DNA of 64,000 nucleotides from NCBI GenBank assembly GCA_028023455.1, contig JAQFVV010006200.1:4629860-4693859 (forward strand). Direction: 5' to 3'. Shown one piece after another: positions 14,151 to 26,784 of the stretch (its first letter is position 1; the number at the start of each line of letters is the position of its first letter). Below the pieces are notes generated by a model. The model was not told the DNA's origin and did no database searches. It worked only from the letters and a program-made list of their open reading frames with translations. A program made the translations under genes and the position numbers. The DNA is from Epiperipatus broadwayi (lineage: Eukaryota > Onychophora > Udeonychophora > Euonychophora > Peripatidae).

Positions 14151-16660
14151 TTCAAACATCAAGTATTGTTTTTTAGAATGTATTTCATTTATAAACTTAC
14201 ATTTCTAACAAATCAAATCCAATTTGTTGAATTATAATAATAAAATCAAATATTGAACATTGACAGAAATTGCACCTAGGATAACAATAGAAAATATCAT
14301 TCTGTTGGTTGGTTAATTCATATTTTAATAATTTGTATTTGTAAACTCAATATATTTAACAATTATGATATATTCATTTATATATTAAACAATATTTTAA
14401 AATTAGTATTAAATCAAAATGTTTTCTTATTGTATATTGAAATAAAATTAATTTAGTGACTTATGGATTTTAATTATAAGAAGGCTATTTGAATTAACAT
14501 TTAGAAATAATTTATACCTTAAAATATATCTTGATTATTTTATATATAATATATATTGTAACCTTCCAAATGCTTTTGTAAATTGGCTATTATAAATTAA
14601 AAACTGCAAGACTTTTTTTATAGTTAAGCAAATATATTCATCACTGTCATTGGTTAAAAAGCATATTATATAATATATCAAGTTTAAAAGTCTCTCATAT
14701 TAATGTTAAAAAATATAATTTTATAAAGCATTTAAAAATGTCTTCTCAAGCAGATTTTATGATCAATGCTTATATAAAAATACATATGCTTATATTCTTG
14801 TCATTCTTTTTAAGAAACAAAGCTATCAAATTGTATAAACAAACAAAAGTGCACACACACATAAAACAAATAATTTCATATATAAATATAGAATTATAAA
14901 TTTACTATTACAACACTAAAATATTTTAAAGTGAAGCAATTATATTTCAGATTACATTTTATTAAGAAATATAATAGACAGTTCTTACACTTCTATATTT
15001 GGTGTGCATGTGTGTGTGAAAGCTTATGTCTTTAGATTTAGTAAAATTAATTACCTTGTTTAGTTTGCTAGAATATTTATTAAATAATATCATTCATTAA
15101 AAGGTTAATTTAAAATTAATTAAAATAAATATCTGAGAAGTTTATAAGTTTATAAATTATTTAGTTTAAGTAAATGTTTGTAATATTATTTTAAACCCAG
15201 AAGTAAAAATGAAGCAATTAAAAAAGTTTGAAATTATTATTATTTTTTTCTTCATTTTTGAATGGAACTCATAAAGTTTTACCATATTGATTCAAAAATC
15301 TTAGTGTCTATCATCTGCTTGATAATAACCTTGACAGCCCTTTTTAAATTTTTCCAGAAAAATACGAAAGCCCAAGTGCAATATGGGAATATTTTGTAAT
15401 CCAGATATTAAGTGATCAACTGTATAAAAGCTGAATTTTGGAAAATCCAGACAGTCTTTACAAAATTTTATTGCATTCAGAATCTAAGCAGGTTAAAAGT
15501 TTAAAATAACCATTTTGTTTGTCTTCATCAAACATAGTTGAGCAGATTAAACAATTTAGGCATTTTGCCTTTGCTGGGAAAAATGATTTCTCATCATACT
15601 AAGCAAAAATGAACTACAACAAATAAACCAGAGACTTACATTGATGAATTAATTATTATTTCAAGAAATCTCATAATGGAAGATGGATAAATTGATTGGT
15701 GGAATGCTGTCTAACAACTTCAAATTAAATCACTGGATTTCTTCAACTGAAAGTAATAGTAAATAGCTGATATATTTAGAAAATTATATTTATCAACTTC
15801 AAATAAGTTGTTGATATTTATTCTCAAAATATTGGAATATAACTGTTCTCTTTTCTTCAGAATTGTTAATATACATGTCAATATTGTGAATTTATCTAAT
15901 CTTTAATTATAAAAGGAAAAACTTTAAATAATAATTTTTCTTCAAATATGCCTCCATGAACTTTATCACTTGAAGAAACACTCAAGTTTAATTCAAAATT
16001 AATGAAAATCACTCTGTTTATGAATGATAACGTATTTACTTGATCATATATATGATCAGAACTATTTAGCAACATAGATTAAAGATTTATAAACTAATGG
16101 ATAATTAAGATATTTTAAATGAAAGTAGTATTGAATGCTAATCTTTTAGATAAAATTATGTCTTTTGAAACATTAAATTGCTAAATTGCTTCTTATAATA
16201 AACTATGAATTTGTCCCCAATGCTTAATGAAATAGATAATGAATTATAAATATTTAAATACCATTAAATGAATAAAGAATTATGAATGCTAAATATGTAA
16301 ATGCCACTCATGGATTATGAATTATCAAGGCAATTATTAAATATAAGTATCACATTTATAAGCAATCCTTAAAATGGATTAATGTGTTGAATGTAACTTA
16401 TCTTGGATTAGCAAACATGTTAAAATGAAATTTATTAATCTCTATATTGTGTTCCAGAAAGGATTATATTACAAATGAAATTAATTCTGGTTTATATTAT
16501 CTTGAATGCTGTTATTTTAAAAAGTGTGAATTACCAAAAACATTGGAATATTCTCAAGAATCAATATTTCATTAGGATAATTTTTTGAAATTATTATAAC
16601 CATTGAAGTATAAACTGATGGATTATTTCATGAACTTGTTTCTTTCTTAGTTAGTTAGTT
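14150..16660. other. AT-rich DNA, nothing recognised
   Basis: No open frame of note, no repeat family and no RNA gene was seen in this stretch. Confidence 0.5.
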
Positions 16661-16663
16661 ATT

Positions 16664-16752
16664 GTTGTTGCTATTATTATTATTATCATCATCATCATCA
16701 TAATCATCATCATCATCATCATCATCATTATTATTATTATTATTATTATTAA
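16664..16752. repeat. Compound ATT/ATC trinucleotide microsatellite
   Basis: An ATT tract passes into ATC repeats and back to ATT over about 90 bp. The nested order suggests that ATC units arose and expanded inside an older ATT array. Confidence 0.9.
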
Positions 16753-17040
16753 TGTAATAAAGAATATAACTATTCCTCCTATATTATTACATGAATGTAC
16801 AGGTAATATTTTTATTTAATATTATTATGGTGATATTGAACAAAATTAAATGTGATTTACCTCAGTTTAGATTGTATAAATGCAGGTAACTAGTAAACTT
16901 AAACAAAACTTTGCTATATTGCAATTATTATATGATTTATGGGTTCTTAACTTTTAACCTCAAAATTAAATGGAGTTATTCATTCTTATGTAGATGAATG
17001 AATCTGTAAGAATTATTTTATGTATCACTCATATATTAGA

Positions 17041-17092
17041 CCACTAAACATCACATGATCACCATTTCTTATGCTTGCACATAACTGTTATT
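17041..17092 (+). repeat. Copy of the 5' part of the short insertion found at 52465
   Basis: This segment contains CACTAAACATCACATGATCA followed by CCATTTCTTATGCTTGCACA and TAACTGTT. Positions 52465-52513 carry almost the same string with a few substitutions. The later hairpin of the 52.5-kb copy is absent. The segment ends about 12 bp before a reverse transcriptase fragment, so it may be a truncated mobile element or part of the LINE. Confidence 0.65.
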
Positions 17093-17103
17093 ACTTTATA
17101 TTA

Positions 17104-17492
17104 CAGATAAAATCTTTGATAAATGTCTTGTTAAGCATTTATCTAATAATCTTTCTAAATGGCTTTCTAATTATCAGCATGAATTTATACCAGGAAAGTC
17201 AATAAATACAAATTTAATCACAATAAATGACATAATTGCACAAAATTTTGATCAACAAAAACAACTAAATGTTATATATGTAGATTTAAGTAAAGCCTTT
17301 GATAGAGTGAATCATGGAGATTTGTTATTAAAGTTAGCTGCATATGGATTATCTAAAAAATTGATTGAACTTTTTAAATCTTATTTATTGAATAGGCCTC
17401 ATTATATTTTATTTAATAATAAATGGTCAAATTGTATTTATCCTAAGTCCAGGTGTACACTTTTTAACAATCTTCTAGTGTCTATTTGGTAA
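17104..17492 (+). pseudogene. Reverse transcriptase fragment, Jockey/CR1-type non-LTR retrotransposon
   Basis: One open frame runs from about 17104 to the stop at 17492. It holds the N-terminal and catalytic-A part of a LINE reverse transcriptase. Visible motifs are a DKIFDKCL block, NYQHEFIPGKS (normally Q-x-GF-x-x-G-x-S), then VIYVDLSKAFDRVNH, which carries the first catalytic aspartate. A SYLLNRPHYI block follows. The usual S-G-V-P-Q-G-S region is damaged after YPKS and the YxDD box is missing. The protein is a 5'- and 3'-truncated relic, though few stops have accumulated. The family call rests on the A motif and spacing. Confidence 0.85.
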
Positions 17493-18477
17493 TATATTCA
17501 TGCTTTTTATTTTAACAAATAAATTTGTATTTTTCATTGCATATTTATATTTTTTTAAAAATTTATGACAAATGTGAGTTTAAAAATAAAAAATAGTCAT
17601 AAAAAATTTATCAAATTTTCAAATAAAGAAAAAAAGTAATGAACTGAAATATATTACCAGAACAAAAGGTTTTATTTTAGCTTTTCAGCTAAAAATGTAT
17701 TTTTAATAAATACAAATTATTTTCACTCCATTTCCATTAGTAAAACAAATTTTTGCAAAGAATACAAACAAATAGCAAAACTATTTTTCAAAATATTAAA
17801 ATTTTACTTATATATATAAAGAAATATGGATAGGCTGCTCACCAACACATGCATCAAATAGTGTAATAAGTTTACTAGATTTTTCTGAGCAAAAGCCCGA
17901 CAAATCCACATAGTTTCATTATTTAGATACCTGATAGTTTTTAATTAAGACAACAATAGATATATTTAAAGGCTAGATAAATAGGTACATGGGCATGTAA
18001 CTGATTATTTTTTCTATATGCAATTATAGCCCTTATTTTAGAAAAATGTAAAGTCACCAACAGTAATGGATGATTAAAGGCCGAAAGGGTTAAAAATCTG
18101 TAGATTTTGAACATAAATTGAATTCAGTGGTGACTTTTATTCTATTTAGCTATCTACAACTTTAGATTACTTTCAAAAGTTGAAGATACATAAAAAGTCA
18201 ATGAATTTGAAAAATAGACATGTATTTTGCTATAGAAGTATAATTATTAGAAGAAGTGAAATGATATCTATATAAAAAAGGGAAAAACAGCATTGTGGAG
18301 AATACTATTACAGGATGAGTTTTAAGATTAGTTATAGAAGATACCTAATGCAGATAATTTAAGTTTTCATTGTTAAAGAAATAGAGGATATTTATATAGA
18401 TAAAACAACATTTAAAAATCAACACAGTAAAAATAATGCAAGGATTAGGAAATAGAAATCAAAAGTATTGTAGATAA

Positions 18478-18665
18478 ATGTGATGATGATAACAGAGATG
18501 AGAGAGGACACAGACTTGTGAAATTTTCAGAAAAAAAGAGACAAATATATTAAAAATTTCTTCTTTGATAAAAATACAAAGGAAAATAGATACTGAAGAA
18601 TCAACTAAAATTATAGTAGAATGGGATTATATTTGGGCTAACATTAATTATATATTTCAAGAATG
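18478..18665 (+). pseudogene. LINE C endonuclease C-terminal region, decayed
   Basis: Translation gives DDDNRDERGHRLVKFSEKK, followed by frameshifts and stops. It corresponds to residues 218-236 of the intact endonuclease frame at 52824-53825 (GNRNERGHRLVEFAEKEK). The following KFLL, WDYI and IYFQE remnants parallel NSFFEKN, LDYI and YIFQD of that copy. This is the C-terminal part of an apurinic-type endonuclease of a non-LTR element, no longer functional. Confidence 0.8.
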
Positions 18666-19245
18666 AAATTTTTCAATAGATTCAACACAAGAAATGACTA
18701 ATGATTAATAAGATGTGAATTAATGCAAAGTTAAAGAAATAAAAGCTATAAAGAAAGACAAGCTATAAAGAAAGACAACACCAACCGTACATATCACTAA
18801 TCTTAAAAACACATCAATAAATTTAAATTAGAACTTGCAAATTATTTTAAAATATTAACAAACTTCATAATGTCTCAGAATTAAAGGATATTAATAAGAT
18901 CATAAACAGCCAACAGAAAAAAACCCTTCTAGAAAATTTTCAACTGATTCACGGTAAAGTATATATATATAAAGGAATATGAAAATATTAAAAAATAGTT
19001 TATTTAGAAGAAATGAATATCATAAAATTTTTTAGATGGTTAAAATATTTAATATTAAGTAGCAAAAGAGAACAAAAGTTTGGCAATAAAAACAAAAAAT
19101 AAAACTATTGCTAAAAAGAAAATCTAATTTCAAGAATATGAAAAAAAGAGCTACAATTAAACCTATGATGAATAAAAGAGCAACCAGAAAATGACAATTA
19201 TTATTAAGTAATATCATAAAAAACAATAAAAAACTATAGGAATTA

Positions 19246-19464
19246 TTGACAAAGATATATATCAAAAGTTTAAATAATAAAAAGATACCAGATAATTTGA
19301 AGATGGTATTGATATTTATGAAAGATGAAAAAAATATTAAAAATTATAAATCTATCAGTTTTACACAAGATCGTTTTAAAATTATTAAAATTAATTTACA
19401 GAGAATATTAGACGTAAACCAACCAAAAAACAAAATAAAACAAGTTCTGTTTAAAAGTAGTTAA
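19246..19464 (+). pseudogene. LINE C reverse transcriptase N-terminal block, decayed
   Basis: The 72-codon frame reads KKIPDNLKMVLIFMKDEKN, then IKNYKSISFTQDRFKIIKI, then NQPKNK. This is the usual LINE order of 'IP..W....I.I.KKGD....NYRPISL......K.....' followed by the E/D-N-Q-x-x-F motif. It supplies the RT region deleted from the younger LINE C copy. Spacing to the later FADD block at about 20295 agrees with a reverse transcriptase. Confidence 0.75.
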
Positions 19465-20224
19465 ACGCTCAATAGAGCATATACAAGTAAATTAAAAGAC
19501 AACAAACACAGTCTTCTATTTTAAAAATAGCTCATTAATTTCAATATATATACAAACTTATACACAAACTTTTTTATAAATCTTGATTTATTATAATATG
19601 AACTATTATAACGTACAATAAATATTTTCCAATGAATTCAAGATATTTAAGAAATCAATATAATTGTTTATTAAAAGTTTTAAGGTAAGAGATATCTGTA
19701 TTTTTTTATAAATATCATGGAATATTTGTATTTATTGTTTTTGTTTTTTTTATATATATTTTTTAGTTGTTTCTTGGTAAAGACTATAAAATAATATAGT
19801 TGAAAGCGTTGGAGTATATTATTATACGTTATAATAATTAATATTATAATAAATCAGATTTATAAAGTAGTTGTGTATGGTTTGCTATATACGTATACAA
19901 GTACCTACAGAAGTTACAAAAAAAAAAAAACTTTAATAACGTGAAAGGCTGAAATCTTTGACTGATGCGCCTTAAAAATGCTTATGTGACCAGCCAATCA
20001 GATGTAATAAAAAAAACTTTAATAAGTACACGTAGCCATTATGCTTTAGAAAAATAGCATTTGATTTTATAAGCATTTTGAAAGTGATTAAAACTTTGAA
20101 ACAACAAAACGCAGACACAGAATATTTTTAAATATGAAGAATATTTAATGGTCATGATTAGATTATTTGGTGAGCTAAAAAGATTAACGCTGATTGTTAA
20201 AAATATACAGTACAACAATTTACA

Positions 20225-21050
20225 GTAGTATTTTGTGCAATAGAACGGGAAACTAAACAAATGAAATAAATGAATTTTATATAAATCATTTAGATTTTGC
20301 AGATGATGTAGTTTTACAAAAGTTATCAAATGAAATTTAAAAAGTAGGATTAAAACTGAATGTTAAAAAGATTAAAAAAACTTCAATGGTTCTTCACAAA
20401 ATAAATAAAAATTGACAGCAATAAATTAGAAAAAGTTAATAATTAACAATATCTTAGACATTTTATTAATGTCGTTGGAAACAATATAGGTGAAATTAAT
20501 CATAGACTTTTAAATTCGATGCAATTTATTAAAAATATCTTCATATCATATATATATATATAATATTTAAATACCTGTATATTCGATCATATACATATAT
20601 ATGATTGAGAAGGAAAGCTTTTAATAAACGTATTTTGCCAGTGTAAATTTAGTTGTGAACATTTAATAGAATCGTAATGCAGAGATTTTAAACCATCCAT
20701 CATAGTATTAAAAAAATGTTTTTTTTGGAAGTAACATTAAAGAGATAGAAAGTAAAATACTTGAGTGAGAAAACAAGAAGATATTGCTATCCTCATTGAA
20801 AGAATTTAAAAGATGGAAATGAGATGGAGTGGACATGTATATAAAAGAGATGGCAATAGATAGACAAGTGATGTTTTAAATTAAAGTTCAAAAAACTGTA
20901 TATCAATCTAGAGACTATGTAAGAATGGACAGATAAAATAATGAGGACTGTTAAACTAATGTTGTGAATAAAAGATATGGATTCAAGAAACTGCACAAAC
21001 TTGAAGAGTTTCATCTAGCAGGGACTAATAATGGTTGAAAATAAAACGAT
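20225..21050 (+). pseudogene. LINE C reverse transcriptase YxDD and C-terminal regions, decayed
   Basis: Around 20285-20400 the frame reads HLDFADDVVL and later KVGLKLNVKK, matching the HLDFTDD and KVGLKINVKK blocks of the younger copy; the catalytic FADD is intact here. Around 20800-21040 come the remnants of the C-terminal end: the tryptophan-rich RWKWD/VDMY motif, then RMDR (WMDE in the young copy), then LEEFHLA. Stops and shifts separate the pieces. Confidence 0.8.
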
Positions 21051-21474
21051 GGTTATATTGTATATAGAACAAATTAATCACATGCCAAAATAAATGTGAA
21101 GATTTACTAATCCAATGGCAATAATCTCGCTAAATAGTTAATGCATGCTCCTCCTCTTAACCTTCATTCTGATTATCGGATTTATTGTTGGAATTTGTAT
21201 TTTTGATGTTTGCATTTTAGATAGTCATCATTATCATTACTGGTACTATCTCCAGTTAAATATACTTATGAACTTATCAATAAGTAAGTTATATTCATAT
21301 CTATAAATAGTGCATCAAATTATAGTTTTAATAAATTGATTAATATAAGTACATTTGGCCTGTATTGTATGATTTAATCATTAATGTGTGACCTGGATAA
21401 TTTTTCCATATTTCTTCCTATTATTTATTTCTAATTTAAGTAATGCTTCTTTTTAATAAATAGCGCCATTGAAG

Positions 21475-21740
21475 TGCAATTGTTTTTCCAGCAGCTTCTC
21501 ATACAGAAATAATGAAAAAAATGCATTACACACTAGATTTGCCAATTGGTGAGAGTTTAGGTAGTTTACAATCATTTATCATTTAGCTAAGGATAGCTAA
21601 ATAGCCATTTCCTGATCAATGGTGGACTGTTATTTAGATTGGCTATAGGCTGACTATTTAAAAAAAATCTAAGCTTTTTGATTCGAATTACAGATCAAAG
21701 GAATGGCATGCAGCTGCACTATACCAGTTATTTGTAAATG
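21475..21740 (-). mobile_element. tRNA-derived SINE, family E, copy 1
   Basis: On the minus strand a tRNA-like head comes first: CTGGTATAGTGCAG (A-box-like), then a B-box-like TAATTCGAATC near 21680-21690. The body follows, with TAGCTATCCTTAGCTAAATG and CTCTCACCAATTGGCA. The same head-then-body order occurs at 56930-57170 on the minus strand. The two copies lie 35 kb apart and are clearly diverged, so this is a dispersed family. Confidence 0.75.
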
Positions 21741-22461
21741 ATTAAAAGAAACCTAACTCTAGGGGAGAAAACAAAAACTGTGTTTTGCAATAATCCATGA
21801 GTGTCATTTAATCTTATATATACTTTAAAACTTCTATTTTATTATATTTTTAAAATATGAATAAGGACATTTGAAAAAAAAAAGCAAATGATCTCAGATA
21901 CAATTGTGGCTGAATCTGTATTTTTATGTTAGCCAGGCCACTCCCTTTCACATGCTTTCATTATCTTTATTTATTACAATTCAATTTACAATAGTAACTT
22001 TTTTTGTACTCATTCAATCTATTTTTCAATGTTATTTAACTAAAGATATATTAATTTTTAATTAGATTTAAAGTTTATAAATATAATATAATACTCTCTA
22101 GCTTAGTAAAGAAAAAATAATTATGTAAAAAGGATATTTTTAAATGAATAAATGCATGATATTTAGCATTTATAAAATGAGTTATAGTAATATTATCATA
22201 CATAATAAGATTGTGCGCTACAGATTAGAAGAAAATCGAGCAATTCCAAGTTTAAACAAGGTATTCAATACTTATTTTTTAATTAGTTATCGATATAAAC
22301 CATCAAAAGCAAAAGCTTTTATTTATTTTTTTAAAAAAAAAGATAAAAGATTGGATTCGAAAAACTTCATATTATTTATCTTTACGATACTACAAATTAC
22401 TTGTTGCCTAAAATTGAAATCTAAAATATAAGTTATCTACAAAAAAAAAAAAAATCGTCAA

Positions 22462-22560
22462 GTATTGGTGGCCTAGCGGTTAGCATAGCTGCCTTCCAAG
22501 CGGCTGGCCGGGCTTCGCTTCCCGGTCAACGCATTTGATACATTAAAAAAATAAAAAAAA
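22462..22560 (+). mobile_element. tRNA-Gly-like SINE, family A1, copy 1
   Basis: Positions 22462-22532 resemble a tRNA-Gly with a UCC anticodon. There is a TGGCCTAGCGGTTAGCAT D-arm and A box, the anticodon arm CTGCCTTCCAAGCGG, and a T arm near CCGGG...CCCGG. The 3' acceptor strand TCAACGC is intact, but the 5' strand GTATTGG has an A-C mismatch and the T loop is one base too long. A short spacer and an A-rich tail follow. A reduced copy lies at 23624 and related A2 copies at 26.7, 27.3 and 32.6 kb. I call it a retroposed tRNA-like SINE rather than a working tRNA gene. Confidence 0.75.
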
Positions 22561-22849
22561 AACTTGTCTACAATTTAAAAAATAAAATAGCTTACAAACG
22601 TTTTAAATAATAATCCCCTACCAATTAAAAAAGAAAAGTAGTAATTTGATAGTTTGAAAAGTTTTAAAACAAAAGTTGTATTAGATGCTATTAGTCAAGA
22701 AATTAATTGGGGACTGAAGGAAATCTCGAAAGTTAAAATTACTAACCGCGAATTTTTAATAAGAAAATCTGAACTCTTAATAATTGATTATTTTTTTAAA
22801 CCGCGATTTATAATATCTATATAGTTTAGTGAGTTTTATTTGTAAATAT

Positions 22850-23035
22850 TACACATGTTTTTGGTCATTTGTATTGATTGTATGAGATAGTTGATAACTG
22901 AAGAGAGCTTGAAAATCTGAGTTCAAATCCCCTACAATTACATCTAAACTCTAAGTGTTGCCTTGACAACAGTTTGAATTTGTTGATTGTTATCGACATT
23001 GGAATTGTCTAAGTGTTGACTAGTTTTTAACAAAT
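22850..23035 (+). mobile_element. Hammerhead SINE family, 3' portion
   Basis: This fragment begins with a degenerate GGTCATTTGTATTGATTGT, continues with TGAGATAGTTGATAACTG, and has a clear B-box-like GAGTTCAAATCCCCT. It then runs into the repeat D body (TTGCCTTGACAACAG, TTGTTGATTGTTATCGACAT, TAAGTGTTGAC). The first part matches the 3' half of the hammerhead SINEs at 58.9-60.2 kb, but the ribozyme core is missing. It links repeat D to that family. Confidence 0.7.
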
Positions 23036-23623
23036 TATACTTATATTTTAATATTAATAATTGTATTTCTAAATGAAAACTTCTTTTAAAATGATTTCCT
23101 TCCACAGTTCAGACAAGGCAATTTTTTAAAATTGCTTTTAGCTGACTTTATACAATTCATCTTACCGTTAATTATAATTTATTTTTATTGAAATGATTTA
23201 ATATTAATAATTACTGCGAGTTCTTTTAATTTTGGTCATAAAATAATTCGGTTTTAATCCCTGCGTAAAAAAATCTCTGAAATATAATGTATTTAATAAT
23301 TATTTATAAATATGTGTATGACTTGTTTCTGGGTAGAATTTGTATTAAATAATTATAAAATTAAGAACTGGGCTGAACTATATTAATGTGAATAGTGCAG
23401 TGGTAAAAAGACAGACTGGAACAGGGACTCAGCTCTTCACTGCTGGTGTTTTTATGAACTCCGAGCAATCAACTATTGGATTTTTTTTAAATAAATAATT
23501 CTAAATATCTCAAGGCGGCACATTATAATTGTAAAAATTAATTAGGTTGTAGTAAATGAACATTTTTTTAAAAATCTTTAAGTTTGCTATTTTAATTTTA
23601 TTAATCACGGGAAAAATAGTCAA

Positions 23624-23698
23624 GCGTTGGCCTAGTGGTTAGCATAGCTGCCTTCCAAGCAGCTTCCCGGTCAACGCATTTGACATATGGAAAAAAAA
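23624..23698 (+). mobile_element. tRNA-Gly-like SINE, family A1, deleted copy 2
   Basis: The copy keeps a perfect acceptor-type pair (GCGTTGG at the start, TCAACGC at the end), the A box and the CTGCCTTCCAAGCAG anticodon arm. Compared with the 22.46-kb copy it lacks three bases before the A box and about 11 bases of the T arm, so the B box is gone. An A-rich tail follows at 23690-23699. Confidence 0.75.
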
Positions 23699-24399
23699 AG
23701 TAATTAATGGTTAGATTGGAGAACCGTGATGTAATGTAGAACACTATAAGAGATAAGGAGCGTTGCAAACCACCAACTGTTTGCTCTTGAGTTCATCCTC
23801 TATGATTGTGCTCAACCAATCCAGGATCAATCATTATAAATAAATTATTACATATATATATATTAAAAATTGAAAATGCTCTAAATAAGAAAATGAGAAA
23901 AAAAAGAGATAATCATTCTATAGGCATGTAGTTAAGTTTTTTTTTTGTTTCCAAAGCCAGAAGAAAGATTTAGATCACAGATCTCTACAACCAAGTGACA
24001 ACACTTAATCATTGATAGTACTGGCTTGTCACTTTTCATTTTTTTTAATATTCTAGCATTTACAATTTAGATATAGGAAGAGTAGAGTAATGCGTAATAA
24101 AGTTGTGAATTTAGACATTACAGAACTCTAGATTAAAACTCAACCTTTTATTTCCAGTGTTTACTCTTAAGCAAATAACCAATAGTTGTAAAATAACAAA
24201 ATTCTTTATATAATAAAGTGAATTTACTGTATGTAATTATTAAACTTAATTTAATTATTTTTTTAATATTTCTCATAGAAATAATATTTATAATATAAAA
24301 ACTTTTTTATTCATAATATAACTCTAAGCATAAGACCTCTTTAAAATTTATTATTTATGAGTTTTTAGAATAAATTATATTATAGATTGTTAATCACTA

Positions 24400-26050
24400 A
24401 CATACAGATCTCAATATGGCTTGATACAGGAAGTCCAATATCATATTATTATCACCCCCTATTTGTAAGGCATCATCAGCTCAGATCCTTTTCTTCAAAT
24501 TCTTTTATTAATTACCCAAGAGCAATTAATTGTCTCCTTTTTTAGGGTTTTCTATCAATTTATATATATATTCCATTTCTATTATTTTCTTCAAATAGGT
24601 TCTTCATATTTTTCTCCTATCTACTGTAGTACAATTTAATTTATCTTTTCCTTCTTAATTTTATCAATAAATAATGTTTTTTTTTACTAACTTTTTTTCA
24701 ATTCCTAGTATTTTACATATGTTTCTCAAAATTATTTTATCCTTCTATTTCCAGATTTTCATTTCTAGTTCTTCCCATATTTTCAATCTTTTTTTGATTT
24801 GTCCAAGAACTCCATATAATTTTTTGTTTTTTAATTCTATTTTCAAAAAGTCTTGAAATAATCTCCTAGTTATGTTAAAAGTCTATTTAATTTTTATCAT
24901 TCTCAATTTTAACTTTTTAAAATAATACATTCTCTATTTAGTTAACCACTTTCATAAATATTTAAAATTATTACCATAATTTTCTCCGACTATCATTCTT
25001 ACAGATTTTATTCTTTTTTCCAATGTATTATTTTCAGCAGATATCATAATTTTTACTTAATAATCTGTAAAGTTTATTTTTACTATGCAGTAAATATTGT
25101 TCATATATCAACATAAGTTCCATGTACTTTTCTCTTATATCCTACAATTATTTTGTAGATCTATTTCTTTACCTAGTTATTTTCATTTTAATTTACATAT
25201 TGATTATGTAAATTAAAACGATAGTAACTGGTAAAAGAATAACATCGGAAATAACTATAGAATATTGTAAAAACATAGATGAAGCATATATATATAATAG
25301 ATTGAACATCTTCCATAATCATAAATAATACTAAAACACTGCAACAGAAAATAAAAATAAAATATACTTAAATAAACCAAGTATTTGTTTGATAACCATG
25401 ATTATGATAGTACTAGTTGTCCAAAGTATGATTGGTTTATTTAATATTTTATTTTTATACTCTGTAGTAGTATTTCAATATATATATATAATGGGAATTG
25501 GGAAGTATAAATATTTATATACTAGAGCTAATGAAAATTCAGCAAATATTTCTGGATTATAAAAAGAAGCACAAACAAATTTTTGATCTGCAAACAATTA
25601 AACTTGTTTAAGGCTAAATAAAGTTTGTTTACTTAACTAATAAACTGTAACTTTTTAAAAATATATTTTCGTTCAATTTATCAGGCTTCCATTGTATTTT
25701 AATCTTATTCTATAAGAATTGATTATGATTCAAATCTATGTCATCTTCAAGATATACTTATTCTCTTAATACTTTCTTTAAATCAATACATACGATATAT
25801 TTGAAATGTCTTTAATACAAATGATTTTTAGATCAAATATTTTTTTTATTACTACACTATTTGCTTTATCAGATTTATTAAGTCTTCAGTTTTTTATATA
25901 TTTCTTGTACCCAGTCAATAATCTTATAATATTTCATCATCTTCATTGTCCTATCACAATTTTTATCTCCCCCTTATTATTATTTAGTTATATATTTAAA
26001 AATAATTGTTTAATTACTTTGTATATAATTTTTGCTTTATCATCATAGAT
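24400..26050 (-). pseudogene. Possible LINE relic, antisense T-rich block
   Basis: The plus strand is strongly pyrimidine-rich, as expected of the antisense of an A-rich LINE. On the minus strand around 24850-24530 a broken frame has WEELEMKIWK, DKIILRNICKILGIEKK and, later, an RTYLKKIIEME stretch. The pattern resembles the linker between endonuclease and RT in some LINEs. I saw no catalytic motif. The hydrophobic plus-strand frames at 24674 and 25806 are shadows of this composition. Assignment is weak. Confidence 0.3.
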
Positions 26051-26681
26051 GGTGGGGCTAATAGATTGCCATTTTTTAGATAGTGAGAATTTAAGAAGTT
26101 TTTTATTCTCGTTGTAATTTTTAGATAAAAATTGCTGGATATTCATTTACAACCTAGAATTATTTAGGTGGGTGAGTTGATTATGGGTAATCTACTTGGG
26201 GGAAAATGAAACTTGTTAATTTTTTTTTCCAATTTTTTTAAATTTAGATTCAAATCCAAATTATAGGGGCAGATGGATAAGATATCGTTATATCATGAGG
26301 CTTTTATTTGGATGTATGCTTGAATAATTGCCAAATCTTTTAAAAATATTTTTAGTCTAACCACTAACTATATATTATTTTCGGGATTGCTACTTATATA
26401 TATATTTCATTCTTAATCATACAGTAATATCTTCTTTAATATATTTATTATTACTCCCAGAATAATTAACTCTTATATAATCTTTAAAGTTTTACTCATA
26501 ACTTGTTCATTTTATTTTGCAGAATCTCGCAATATCTTTTAATCGCTGATAATAAATTCATCATCTTCTCTGAATTATTCTTAGTTTTGACTTTAAGCAT
26601 TCATTTGAATAACACATTTTATTTTAACAGCTTTGAATACGTAGAGAGAACTAGTTTGAATGTTCAATCTTATAAAACTAG

Positions 26682-26784
26682 TCAAGCATTGGTGGTCGAG
26701 AGGTCAGCGACGGCTGCTTTACAAGCAATTGTCCTGGGTTAGCGGGTTCGCTTCCCGGCTAATGCTATAACACATGAGGAAAAA
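26682..26784 (+). mobile_element. tRNA-derived SINE, family A2, copy 1, with target-site duplication
   Basis: The insertion is flanked by a perfect 16-bp direct repeat AATCTTATAAAACTAG (26666-26681 and 26785-26800). The tRNA-like unit 26686-26765 has a fully pairing acceptor (GCATTGG with CTAATGC, one G-T), an A-box-like TGGTCGAGAGG and a B-box-like GGGTTCGCTTCCC. The anticodon stem is GCTGC/GCAGT-like with loop TTTACAA. A short A-rich tail follows. The perfect duplication means a fairly recent insertion. Confidence 0.9.

Larger units (their letters stand above)
17822..21055 (+). mobile_element. RTE-like LINE ('LINE C'), near-full-length decayed copy
   Basis: This copy can be tied to the younger LINE C at 52987-55032 along its length. 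The 5' end at about 17824 (ATGGATAGGCTGCTCACC) matches the inverted 5' end of the younger copy near 53942-53960. The leader region before the endonuclease matches around 18025-18190, the endonuclease C-terminal part around 18478-18665, and RT segments around 19262-19460, 20225-20520 and 20620-21050. The implied full length is about 3.2 kb. Stops and frameshifts are numerous, and no clear tail or target-site duplication was found. This copy holds the central region missing from the younger one. Confidence 0.85.

Noticed and set aside
22462-22532. Functional tRNA-Gly gene
   Set aside because: The acceptor stem has a mismatch, the T loop is too long, and a SINE-like A tail and related copies are present.
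23395-23470. Another tRNA-like SINE head (TAGTGCAGTGGTAAAAAGAC region)
   Set aside because: An A-box-like string is present but no convincing B box and no second copy in the window.
24674-26048. Small hydrophobic plus-strand proteins at 24674 and 25806
   Set aside because: They are products of T-rich DNA that is better read as antisense of an A-rich, LINE-like block.
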